DNA of 13,433 bases from JAZDLC01 sp043802345 (lineage in GTDB: Bacteria > Planctomycetota > B15-G4 > JADJEK01): NCBI GenBank assembly GCA_043802345.1, contig JAZDLC010000423.1, positions 1-13,433 on the forward strand, in the 5' to 3' direction. Positions 1-7,660 of the stretch are shown here, piece after piece. The position numbers and the translations under genes are program-made. The notes under the pieces were generated by a model. The model ran no database searches. It was not told where the DNA came from and saw only the letters and a list, made by a program, of their open reading frames with translations. Numbering within the stretch: the stretch's first letter is position 1; each line of letters begins with the position of its first letter.

Positions 1-141
1 ATTCTCGCCACGCGCAGCGTCCGGGCCACGTCCGGTCCGCGCCACTTACGCGCCGGTCATCCCCTTCTCGAGCTGCACGGCGCTCAGCCTGCTCCCGCCT
101 CGAGCAGAGAATGTTGACATATAACGAATGTCCCCTCCCCC
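1..141. other. Region downstream of the bat operon, no supported gene
   Basis: This stretch follows the restored batE stop codon. It contains a short AT-rich patch around 108-128, unlike the GC-rich surroundings, with a TTGACA hexamer on the plus strand (114-119) but no convincing -10 box at normal spacing. A weak 5-bp inverted repeat (gacat/atgtc, 116-120 and 128-132) lies there too, without a T-run, so I do not call a terminator. A 24-codon ATG reading frame on the minus strand (46-120) has no family resemblance I can recognise and is probably chance. Another minus-strand gene may begin near the left edge, but too little of it is visible to say. Confidence 0.4.
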
Positions 142-923
142 TCAGAAGTAGACGGCGTCCTCTTGCGGCAGCCAGCCGTCCAGGCCGTTCTCGAGGCGGA
201 TGCGGACCCATCCCTGGCGCCGTTCCAGGACCACGAACTCGGTCCCCTCGAGGAGGGCTCGTTGATGGCGGGAGCGAAGCTTTCGGAGTTCCCCATGCGC
301 GCGACCACCTCCTTCGAGACGGTCACGCCGTGCTCGGTAAGTTCATGGTCGCGGACGTCCAGCCCGAATGAGATCAGGGCGATGACCAGCAGCAGGAGAC
401 CGAGAAAGGCGGCCCGGAGCCAGCCCCTGCCGAGGCGCAGCGAGATCAGGATGGAGAGGCCGACGAGAGTCCCGAGCAGCGCCACGAGCCACGCCTTCTC
501 GCGGAAGGAGAGCCAGTCCTGCCAGAACAGGACATGATCGAGCAGCGTCTCCTGGGTCCCCGCCTGTCCCGCGGCGAGAAGGGCGTGGTTCAGGTTGTTC
601 TCGAGCAGCGGATCTCGCGGGCGGTACCGCTCCGCCTGCCGGTAGCTGGCGATCGCCCGCCCTGTCTCGCCGGCGAAGAGCCAGCAGTTCCCCAGGTTGA
701 ACAGCACCGCCCCGCTCTCGAGGGATCCTTCCCCGTCACCCATGATCGCCTGATACAGCGCCGCCACTCGCAGGAAGTCGTCGGCGGTCGCGGCCTGGGC
801 GAACTGCCGGTTCGCCTCCTCGAAGGCGCGCTGCGCGGCCAGGCGATCCGCCCCCGCCGGCGCGCCGGAGGCGGCCGCAGAAAGCAGGCAGGAGAGCAGT
901 ACCAGCGCGAACCTCGCCCTCAC
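142..923 (-). CDS. batE: BatE-like TPR and SH3 domain membrane protein, frameshifted
   Basis: Last gene of the Bat operon. The GTG start overlaps the batD stop as GTGA, with an AAGGGA-type ribosome site about 9 bases upstream. Visible parts in order: signal peptide (1-22), TPR-like helices with an FNLGN motif (about 72-110), two membrane segments (about 144-162 and 169-188), then an SH3-like domain from about 197. The reading frame breaks at residue 223 (bases 255-257). As sequenced it runs on to position 84 with a non-homologous, Ser/Arg-rich tail (279 residues). Adding one C to the CCC run of the coding strand restores the SH3 ending (EGTEFVVLERRQGWVRIR and so on) and a stop at 142-144, giving 260 residues, a normal BatE size. 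BatE proteins are thought to act at the inner membrane with the other Bat proteins; their biochemical activity is unknown. The annotated span is the restored gene. Confidence 0.85.
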
Positions 924-2872
924 TTCAGCCGTCCCTTCTTCTGGAGTTCCGTGATCAACTGCTCCAGCAGGCGTCCCGACTTCTCCTCCGGGGCCGACCC
1001 GCCGCCGCCGTAACGCAACCCGTCGCACTCCGCGAGCAACCGGGCGACCTGCTCCCTGAGCTCCGCGCCGATCTGCATCCGCTCCAGATGTTCGTCCATC
1101 TCCCGCGCAGTCAGACCGGCTTCGGGAATGCCGACGGCATCCGCCACCAGCCCGCCAAAGGTGGAGCGGAATGCCTCCGCCGCCTCAAAACCCCCGCCTT
1201 CGCGGAGCGACGCCAGGGCCCCGGCCATCCGCTCGCGGGCACGGCGCGCCGCCTGCCGGCGCCGCACCCGGATCGGGTCTCCGTGAAGCCGGCGCCGGCG
1301 AGAGACCACCAGGGCGCAAGCGCCGCAAAGAGCGAAGAGTCCGGCGAGATACCCGGCGAGCAGCCTCAAGCTGACCCCGTCATCCCGGACCTCGGTGGGA
1401 TCGGTGATGTTCCCGAACAGGCCCTCCGCCCGGGTGAACTCGCCGCCCCACCGGCCGTTCAGATCGCCGCGCACGATGTCGCCGGTCGAGAGATTCTCGA
1501 TCCGGTCCACCTCGATCGCCATCGGTTCGGAGTGAATGGTGACGTAGCGGGACCTCTCCAGGTCGAAGTAGCTGTAGGGAACCGCCGGGACTTCCGTCAC
1601 CTCATCCGTCAGCGGGCGGATGCTGAAGGTGAAGATCGCGCGGGAGCTGTCCTGGTCAGCGGTCGGTTTCTCGACCTTGAACAGAGACGTGACCTGTTCG
1701 TCCTCCCTGAGCGGCGGCGGTCCGGCCTGGGCCAGGTTCCCCTTGCCCGTCAGAGTGAGGGTCACCGTCAGGGGGTCTCCCACGCGGGCCCTCCTGGGCG
1801 CCACCCGGGCCTCCAGCCGGAAGTCGCTGCCGAACGCTCCCGCGTACGACGCGGGACGATCCTCCTCGGGCGCGTCCTTCACCTCGACCACCGCCCCGCC
1901 CCCCACGTCGAAAACATCCTCGGTGATCGGGTTGGTCTCCTGAACGCCCGTGATCACCGCGCCTTTCACCGACACGGCGCCGAACGGGAAGCGGCCGGCT
2001 CGATCCGGGGTGAATTCGCGCCGCAACTGGTAGACGAAGTAGCCGTCGCTCTTTCCTTCGAGCTCCGAAAACCCCGCGACATCCTCCGTCCGGGCGGGCC
2101 GGCCTCCCAGATCAAACACCGCCGACCGGGCCCGGCCGAAAAGGGAGTTGGTCTGGAAGGTGAGATCGTTGATGCCGAAACCGTACGGCGCCTCCCGCCC
2201 CCTGCCTCTCGCCCGCAAGGGTGACAGCCAATCGGAGAGATCTTCCGAGAGCAGCCCCTCCGGCACGTCCGTCCAGGGCACTCTCAGCTCCAGCGGAAGC
2301 TGCAGGTAGGCGAGAGGATCCTGACTGTCGTATGGCGCGGGAAGCTTCTTCACGAAGATCAGCAGGTTCACGGTGAACGGCTGCAGCGGATACTCGCCCT
2401 GGCGCTCCACCCTCATGTGGAACAGCACCAGATCCTGCTTCTTCGGCCGGATGACCTTCAGGGAATGGGTCTCGCCGGTCAGCGGCTTCCCATCCACCTC
2501 GAAGACCGGGGAGGGCACGATCAGGTCGCCCGGTTCCTTCGGCGTCAGCAGGTAGTTGAAGATCACTCCGGAGGAACCCTCGCTGACCCGCCGGCCGTTG
2601 ATCATCAGCGTGAAGGAGGAGCTGTTCTGGGAGCGGCCCAGGAATTGCACGTCGAACGCGTTGAACCGGGAAAGGTCCGGGTCACGCGGGCTCTCCACGT
2701 TCTGAATCTCGGCCGAGTAGCGCACCGACTCTCCCTGGTAGATCTGGGACCGGTTCAGACGGGTCTCCACCGCGGGGGCGGAACCCTGTGCCGCCAGGCC
2801 GGGAGAGGCGCACAGCCAGACCAACAGCATCGCTGCGGTTCCTCTGGTCAGTTCGAATCGCGCTCGAAGCAT
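920..2872 (-). CDS. batD: BatD-like inner-membrane protein with large periplasmic region
   Basis: A 650-residue BatD family protein. It has a signal peptide (about 1-28, ending in an Ala-X-Ala-type site), then a long extracytoplasmic part with repeated beta-sandwich features: a QIYQGESVRYSAEI-type strand near the start and a second RVGDPLTVTLTLTGKGN segment in the middle, typical of the 'oxygen tolerance' family. One membrane helix (about 500-524) is followed by an Arg-rich stop-transfer and a helical cytosolic tail of about 125 residues ending in the family-type LLAECDGLRYG motif. The start lies 5 bases after the batB-batC stop with no good ribosome site, so coupled translation is likely; the stop overlaps the batE GTG. 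BatD is thought to bind or scaffold the VWA proteins, but no enzymatic role is known. An internal Met at residue 15 is a less likely start because it would remove the basic n-region. Confidence 0.9.
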   Translation of the reverse strand: MLRARFELTRGTAAMLLVWLCASPGLAAQGSAPAVETRLNRSQIYQGESVRYSAEIQNVESPRDPDLSRFNAFDVQFLGRSQNSSSFTLMINGRRVSEGSSGVIFNYLLTPKEPGDLIVPSPVFEVDGKPLTGETHSLKVIRPKKQDLVLFHMRVERQGEYPLQPFTVNLLIFVKKLPAPYDSQDPLAYLQLPLELRVPWTDVPEGLLSEDLSDWLSPLRARGRGREAPYGFGINDLTFQTNSLFGRARSAVFDLGGRPARTEDVAGFSELEGKSDGYFVYQLRREFTPDRAGRFPFGAVSVKGAVITGVQETNPITEDVFDVGGGAVVEVKDAPEEDRPASYAGAFGSDFRLEARVAPRRARVGDPLTVTLTLTGKGNLAQAGPPPLREDEQVTSLFKVEKPTADQDSSRAIFTFSIRPLTDEVTEVPAVPYSYFDLERSRYVTIHSEPMAIEVDRIENLSTGDIVRGDLNGRWGGEFTRAEGLFGNITDPTEVRDDGVSLRLLAGYLAGLFALCGACALVVSRRRRLHGDPIRVRRRQAARRARERMAGALASLREGGGFEAAEAFRSTFGGLVADAVGIPEAGLTAREMDEHLERMQIGAELREQVARLLAECDGLRYGGGGSAPEEKSGRLLEQLITELQKKGRLK

Positions 2873-2877
2873 CTTGG

Positions 2878-5565
2878 CTACCAGTCCTTCTCCACGGGGA
2901 CGGGAACCACCAGCAACCGCTGCAGTTCCTTCTTCTTCTCCTTGTACTCCTTCTCCCGATCCAATGCCTGCTGCAGCATCTTCTCGATCTGCTCCTTGGT
3001 CAGCGGCTCTTCCTGGTTCTGCTCCTGCTGTTCCTTCTGCTCCTGCTGCTGGTCCTTCTGGTCCTGTTCCTGCTTTTCGTCCTGTTGCTGCTCTCCCTGC
3101 TGATCCTCGTTCGGCTGGCCCTGGTCCTGATTCGGATCGTGCGGCCAGAGTTCGGCGATCTCGCGCAGCAAGCGCAGGATCTCCTCCTCCTTCGACAAGG
3201 CCCCGACTGGTTCCCCGTCGTCGAGCAACTCCACCGCTGCCTGCGAGAGCTCCGGGATCAGCGGCAGGTTCTCCAGCGCCTTCTCGAAGGCGGCCAGCTC
3301 GGCTTCGAGGCGCTTCTTCTGTTCCTCCAGACTTGCCTTCTCCTCCTCCTTGAGCTCCGCCATGTCCGGTTGCTGCTCCAGCATGCCCTGGATGTGAGGC
3401 ACCGACCCCTCGGCATGGTTCAGCATGTTCGGCACCAGCGCGCCAACCCGGCCCTGCTCCTCGACGAGCGCTTCGCGCTCCAGCATGTCGGCCGGTCCTG
3501 GGGGAGCCGCGCCGGGCAGGGCCTCCGCCAGGGGAGCGGTCCGCTGCACCAGGCTCTCCTCCAGCGCCACCGCTTGGTTCAGCAGCTGCGGGAAGTTCGC
3601 GAATCCCCGCCAGAGCGCCTCCAGTTTATCGTGGGCGGACTTCTGCGCTGGTGCCGCCGCATCGGCAAGCGCATTCTCGAGCGCGTCCGCGGCCTTCATC
3701 ATGTCGGCTTCGATCGACGCAAGCAGCATCAGAACCTGCTGCTTCGCCTGTTCCATCTCCTCCGGCGACTGGCCGCCCTGACCCTGCGGCGCCTGGGCCG
3801 CCGCCTGCTCCAGTTGCGCGAAGGTCTCCTCGACCTTCGGCCGCAGCGGTTCGATCTGTCCGGCAAGCTCGCGCTGCCCCTCCCCGATTACGGCCAGCGC
3901 CTCGTCCCGTTTGGGCGATGACGCTTCCGGCAATTGCCCGCGCAGATCCACCCTCAGCTTCTGCTGCGTCTCCATCCTCTCCATCAGCAGCGCCAGCAGA
4001 TCCTTCTCCTGGTTCTCCTGCTTCTCATCCCGTTTCTTCCAGGCATCCTGGATGTGTTTCGTCCACAGCCGGAGCAGCTCCAGATTGTGGCGCGCGTCGG
4101 TATGGTCCGGCTCCAGCCTGAGAGTGGCCCGGAAATGATCCACGGCCTGCGCGATCTCCTCCAGCGCCTTCGTCCGGTCCTCCCCCTGCGCCTCTTCCGG
4201 GACATCGCCGAGTGCGGCCCGGGCCCTCTCCACGGCGAGGGTTCCCAGGTTGTAGCGGGCCACCGCCGTGGCTAGCTTGTCACCCTTCGACGACGCGTCC
4301 AGGTACTGCTCCCTTGCCTCGTCGAGATCTCCCTTCTGCTGCAGTGCCGCGCCCCTTCCCAGGCTGATCCTCGGCTGCCCCGGGGCAAGCTCCGCCGCCT
4401 TCTGAAACAGCTCCAGGGCCTCGCCGATCCGGCCGTCTCTCAGCTCCGCCACTCCCTTGTTGTGCAGCTCGATCCCGTCCTCCGCCGCGTTCGCCCTTGC
4501 ATCGAGAGAGACCGCCGACAGGAGAGCCAAACCGAGGGCGGTGCGCACAGCCGCGCGGCGGTAGCGACTCACGAGCATGCTCATCAGGAACAGCGCCAGG
4601 CCAAGCGCCGCGAAAAGCTGGAACTGCTCCCGGTAGCGCCGCCGCTCCTTGTCCTGAAGGGCGCCCGCCCGCAGATCGGCGAGATGCTCGGTATAGACCT
4701 GACCCAGGTCGTAGGTACCGGTCCGCGCGGGAACGTAAGCGCCGCCGCTCTCCAGCGCGATCTTCTTCAGCAGTTCCTCATCCATGCGCGACCAGATCTC
4801 CTGCCCATCCTGCTTCACGTAACCCTGTGGGCTCTCTTCCCCTTGATTCTGCGGCAGCGGAATCCGGGCGCCCTGGTCCGGATCGCCGATGCCCACGGTG
4901 AAGATCTTGACCCCCTGGGCGGCCGCGACCGCCGCCGCCTCCAGCGGGAACGAGTCCTGATCCTCACCGTCGGTGATCAGCAGAAAGGCCTGATCCCGGT
5001 CCGGCTGCGTATCGAGGGAGTTGGTCGCCTCGCGGATGGCATCGCCGATCACCGTGCCGCCCCGGGGTGCCGAGTGCGGCCCCACCTCGGCCAGCACCCG
5101 CAGGAGGAAGGCGTGATCGGTTGTCAGCGGGCAGGCCTGGGCCGCCTTGCCGGCGAAGACCACCAGGCCGACCCGATCGCCTCGCACCCGCGCCAGCAGG
5201 TCGCGGATATACGACTTGGATCGTTCCAGCCGATTCGGATGGACATCGTCAGACAGCATCGACCGCGACACATCCAGCAGGACCACCAGATCGGCGCCCC
5301 GCTGGGAGACCTTCTCATAGAAGACGCCGAATCGCGGCCTGGACATGGCCAGGATCAGGCTGGCGAACGAGAGCAGGAGCAGCGCCATCGGCAGGAACGT
5401 CCGGAGCCCGCTCGACGCGGGGAGAAGCCGGCCGCGCATCGGCGCCTCGAGCAACCGCGCCGCCGCCCGGGCTCTCCGGCCGCGGGCGTGGAGCAGGAGC
5501 AACAACAGCGGAACCAGGCCCCACAGCCAGTAGAGAGCGCTCGGATTTTCGAACAAGATTTCCAT
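2878..5565 (-). CDS. batB/batC: BatB-BatC fusion: VWA domain, TPR repeats and Gln-rich tail
   Basis: An 895-residue fusion. Residues 1-335 are BatB: two membrane helices (about 10-26 and 57-75), a VWA domain with an intact metal-ion site (D98-V-S100-R-S102, Thr near 148/171, ITDGED around 199) and a closing helix (about 318-333). Residues 338-361 resemble a signal peptide, followed by BatC: TPR repeats (about 364-495), a long helical region (about 500-808), a Gln/Asp/Glu-rich stretch (809-855) and the family-type ending in VEKDW. BatB and BatC are usually separate neighbouring genes. I start at ATG 5565, two bases after the batA stop, because it begins the usual BatB N-terminus (ILFENPSALYWLW); an upstream in-frame Met would overlap batA. 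No ribosome site is evident, so coupling to batA is likely. The VWA probably serves protein-protein contacts at the periplasmic face of the inner membrane; its partner is unknown. Confidence 0.9.
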   Translation of the reverse strand: MEILFENPSALYWLWGLVPLLLLLLHARGRRARAAARLLEAPMRGRLLPASSGLRTFLPMALLLLSFASLILAMSRPRFGVFYEKVSQRGADLVVLLDVSRSMLSDDVHPNRLERSKSYIRDLLARVRGDRVGLVVFAGKAAQACPLTTDHAFLLRVLAEVGPHSAPRGGTVIGDAIREATNSLDTQPDRDQAFLLITDGEDQDSFPLEAAAVAAAQGVKIFTVGIGDPDQGARIPLPQNQGEESPQGYVKQDGQEIWSRMDEELLKKIALESGGAYVPARTGTYDLGQVYTEHLADLRAGALQDKERRRYREQFQLFAALGLALFLMSMLVSRYRRAAVRTALGLALLSAVSLDARANAAEDGIELHNKGVAELRDGRIGEALELFQKAAELAPGQPRISLGRGAALQQKGDLDEAREQYLDASSKGDKLATAVARYNLGTLAVERARAALGDVPEEAQGEDRTKALEEIAQAVDHFRATLRLEPDHTDARHNLELLRLWTKHIQDAWKKRDEKQENQEKDLLALLMERMETQQKLRVDLRGQLPEASSPKRDEALAVIGEGQRELAGQIEPLRPKVEETFAQLEQAAAQAPQGQGGQSPEEMEQAKQQVLMLLASIEADMMKAADALENALADAAAPAQKSAHDKLEALWRGFANFPQLLNQAVALEESLVQRTAPLAEALPGAAPPGPADMLEREALVEEQGRVGALVPNMLNHAEGSVPHIQGMLEQQPDMAELKEEEKASLEEQKKRLEAELAAFEKALENLPLIPELSQAAVELLDDGEPVGALSKEEEILRLLREIAELWPHDPNQDQGQPNEDQQGEQQQDEKQEQDQKDQQQEQKEQQEQNQEEPLTKEQIEKMLQQALDREKEYKEKKKELQRLLVVPVPVEKDW
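3001..3141 (-). repeat. Low-complexity Gln/Glu/Asp-rich coding tract in BatC part
   Basis: The DNA here is a chain of imperfect CTG/TTC/TCC-type units on the plus strand, encoding Gln, Asp, Glu and Lys almost exclusively (residues about 809-855). BatC proteins often carry such a tract before their conserved last 40 residues, so this is a family trait and not a foreign repeat. The tract is prone to length change by slippage. Confidence 0.75.
4483..4572 (-). other. Relic BatC signal peptide inside the BatB-BatC fusion
   Basis: Directly after the BatB closing helix the protein has a basic stretch (SRYRRAAVR), a hydrophobic core (TALGLALLSAVSL) and a small-residue end (DARANA), which is the layout of a Sec signal peptide. 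The coding strand reads GTGA at 4569-4572, a GTG in frame with BatC overlapping a TGA in another frame, the same tetranucleotide seen at two real junctions of this operon. ATG codons in frame lie just upstream at 4576-4578 and 4582-4584. This suggests that BatC was once, or still can be, started separately here. In the fusion the segment would act as a membrane helix returning the chain to the periplasm. Confidence 0.5.
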
Positions 5566-5567
5566 CG

Positions 5568-6638
5568 TCAGGGCAAGGTCCGGAAGCGAGTGGCCGAGAG
5601 CAGAAGCTCCAGAAACAGGAACGCCATTCCGGGCAGGAGAGCCCACTCGAACAGCTCACGATAGTCGGTGTAGACGACTCCCTCCGCCTCCGTCTTCTCC
5701 AGACGGTCGATTGCCTCGTAAACATCCTGCAACGACTCCGCGTCCCGCGCGTTGAAGTACCGGCCTCCGGTCAGATCCGCGATGCGACTGAGCGTGACCT
5801 CATCCAGCATGACTGCCTGCGGGTGCAGCTCGATCCGCCCGAAGACACTCCGCACCGGAAACGGCGCCATGCCGGTGGTGCCGATGCCAATGGTGTAGAC
5901 CTTGACGTCCTCTGCCTTCGCCAGCTCCGCCGCCTGCATCGGGTCCAGCACTCCCGCGTTGCTCGCCCCATCGGACAGCAAGATCAGGATGCGGCTCTTG
6001 TGCGGCGCCTGCTGGAGCCGCCGCACCCCCAGCGCCAGGGCGTCGCCGATGGCGGTGGCCGCCTCGTCACGGATGTACCGGTCGACCATGTCCCGCTGCT
6101 GGGGGGTCAGACCCTCACCCGGACTCTCCACCCGGTCGAGGGTCTTCAGCAGGGCCGCGTGGTCCAGCGTCAACGGGCAACGGCTCTCGGCATACCCGCC
6201 GAACACCACCAGGCCGATCTGATCGTCCGGCCTCCCCTCGAGATCTCCAACACCCTCGACGAACTGCCGGATGACGCTCTTCACCGCGGCGAGACGATTG
6301 ACGCGCTCCCCATCCTCCTGGAAGTCGAGAGCCGCCATCGATCCGGAGCGATCGATCACCAACTGAATCGCGATCCCCTCGGTGCGGACACGGAACTCCT
6401 CCCGGCCTTGCTGGGGACGGGCCAGCGCGACCACGATCAACGTCAGCCCGAAAAGCCGCAGCAGCGGAAGCAGCCGCTTCAGACGCTGGGCCAGGGTGAC
6501 CGGAAGGCTTTTGAGCCCCTCCAGGCTGGAGAACAGCACGACGTGGCGCCTGCTCACACGGGCGGACCAGAACATCGCCAGGAGCACCAGCGCCAGGGCA
6601 CTCAGCCAGAGTGGATCGTGGAACCGGAAACCGCTCAC
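5568..6638 (-). CDS. batA: BatA-like VWA domain membrane protein
   Basis: A 356-residue BatA protein. It starts with two membrane helices (about 9-24 and 56-73) around a basic cytosolic loop, then the ALARPQ sequence that typically precedes the BatA/B VWA domain. The metal-ion site is complete: D96-R-S98-G-S100, a Thr in the TAIGDAL segment and the Asp of LLSDGASNAG. The C-terminus holds a final membrane helix (about 333-350). The GTG start overlaps the upstream stop as GTGA and has a GGTGGGAG ribosome site 7 bases upstream; a longer reading frame to an upstream ATG is in-frame but overlaps the neighbouring gene and lacks BatA similarity. BatA and BatB are usually paired and thought to form VWA complexes in the inner membrane with MoxR and BatD. 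Confidence 0.93.
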   Translation of the reverse strand: MSGFRFHDPLWLSALALVLLAMFWSARVSRRHVVLFSSLEGLKSLPVTLAQRLKRLLPLLRLFGLTLIVVALARPQQGREEFRVRTEGIAIQLVIDRSGSMAALDFQEDGERVNRLAAVKSVIRQFVEGVGDLEGRPDDQIGLVVFGGYAESRCPLTLDHAALLKTLDRVESPGEGLTPQQRDMVDRYIRDEAATAIGDALALGVRRLQQAPHKSRILILLSDGASNAGVLDPMQAAELAKAEDVKVYTIGIGTTGMAPFPVRSVFGRIELHPQAVMLDEVTLSRIADLTGGRYFNARDAESLQDVYEAIDRLEKTEAEGVVYTDYRELFEWALLPGMAFLFLELLLSATRFRTLP

Positions 6639-7660
6639 GGGGCCGCTCCCACCTGCAGTTTCATGGCATCCTCGAGACCGACGAACTCCTGGGCGCGATC
6701 GAAGCTCTCCTCGATGTCCGGCCAGGAAGGTTGGTGCGCCGCGAACTTGACCAGATCCGCCGCCTCGAGGAACGCCGTGAGAAGCGCTTTCGCTGCGCTG
6801 TCGAAGGCGGGGTGGGACCACATCTCCCGCAGGAACTCCTCGGTGGTCTGCTCCGGCGCGCGGACCTCGGTGGTCCGCTCGATATAGCGCCGCACGATGC
6901 CGGTCAACTCCACGAAGAAGGTCTGCAGTTCACCCCGGGCCAGCGGATCGTCCGCCAGCAGCCGTTCGAACTCCAGCCGGGCCAGCTCCGCGGGGGTCGG
7001 CGGGCGCTCCGGCTTCTGCCGGCGCGTCCTTCGCAGCAGCAACACCAGGCCGAGCAGAAGCAGGAGCGCGCCGCCCGACACCGCCAGCACCATGGCCAGC
7101 GGAAACTCGTGCTTCACCTCGATGGCAAGCGGGCCCCGCGCCGGACGGAGATCGTTCAGATCCGGCTCCTTCCCCTCCAGAAAGGAAGAGACCGTGATCG
7201 TCAGCGGTTCCGTCTCGACCGCATGCTCCTGCTGGTCCCCGTCAGGCCGCAGATCCTTGAAGGTGACGCGCACCGGGCGGATCGGGTGCTCGCCGGTGGT
7301 CTCCGGCTCGAGCCGGTAGACCTGCGCGAGGTGCCGCCGGCCGTTCTCGATCCGGGGCAGCTCCTCCCGGAACGAGACCACCAGGAAGCCTCCGATGGAG
7401 TCGCCAAAAGGCGGCAGGTCGACCTCCACCCCCTCGTCGGCGTCCACGCTGAGGGTCAGCACCGGTTCGTCCGACAGGCGCGGCTTCTCCGGATCGAATT
7501 CCAGCACGACCCGCACCGGGCCCCTCACCACTTCGGAGCGGGCCGGCGCGGGCGCTTCGGCCTCCGCGGCGGCGGCCGGATCGTCAGCGGCCTGATCCGG
7601 CCCGCACCCACAGAGGAGGGCGAGGCCCAGCAGCAAGCCGTGGCGGGCCCAGGCGCTCAT
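6635..7660 (-). CDS. Lipoprotein-like membrane protein with BatD-type cytosolic tail (DUF4381-like)
   Basis: A 341-residue protein. The N-terminus is a lipoprotein-type signal (hydrophobic LLLGLALL then CGC, lipidation at Cys17 or Cys19), followed by an Ala/Pro/Glu-rich linker, a beta-rich periplasmic domain (about 45-160), one membrane helix (about 188-209) and a helical cytosolic domain (about 222-335). That last domain has a VRRYIERT segment and an ending (FLEAADLVKFA) that parallel the tail of BatD in this operon. Its ATG overlaps the DUF58 stop (ATGA) and has a GAGAGG ribosome site 8 bases upstream. Small membrane proteins at this slot of MoxR-DUF58-BatA operons often belong to a DUF4381-like group; I assign that by position and layout only. 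Having both a lipid anchor and a membrane helix would be unusual, so the N-terminal segment may instead be cleaved or serve as a helix. Confidence 0.8.
   Translation of the reverse strand: MSAWARHGLLLGLALLCGCGPDQAADDPAAAAEAEAPAPARSEVVRGPVRVVLEFDPEKPRLSDEPVLTLSVDADEGVEVDLPPFGDSIGGFLVVSFREELPRIENGRRHLAQVYRLEPETTGEHPIRPVRVTFKDLRPDGDQQEHAVETEPLTITVSSFLEGKEPDLNDLRPARGPLAIEVKHEFPLAMVLAVSGGALLLLLGLVLLLRRTRRQKPERPPTPAELARLEFERLLADDPLARGELQTFFVELTGIVRRYIERTTEVRAPEQTTEEFLREMWSHPAFDSAAKALLTAFLEAADLVKFAAHQPSWPDIEESFDRAQEFVGLEDAMKLQVGAAP

Noticed and set aside
46..120. Small 24-codon minus-strand ORF near the left edge
   Set aside because: Starts with ATG but has no convincing ribosome site or recognisable family; chance frames of this length are common.
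114..142. TTGACA promoter on the plus strand
   Set aside because: No -10 box at 16-18 bases and no plus-strand gene follows; it reads toward batE in antisense.
3001..3141. Tandem-like repeat as a possible mobile or regulatory repeat
   Set aside because: It lies in frame in the BatC Gln-rich tract and keeps coding sense; low-complexity tracts here are usual for the family.
4462..6887. Long plus-strand open frames (up to 606 codons) opposite batA and batB-batC
   Set aside because: They are antisense shadows caused by high GC; translations are Arg/Pro/Gln/His-rich with no domain, while the minus strand carries clear VWA motifs.
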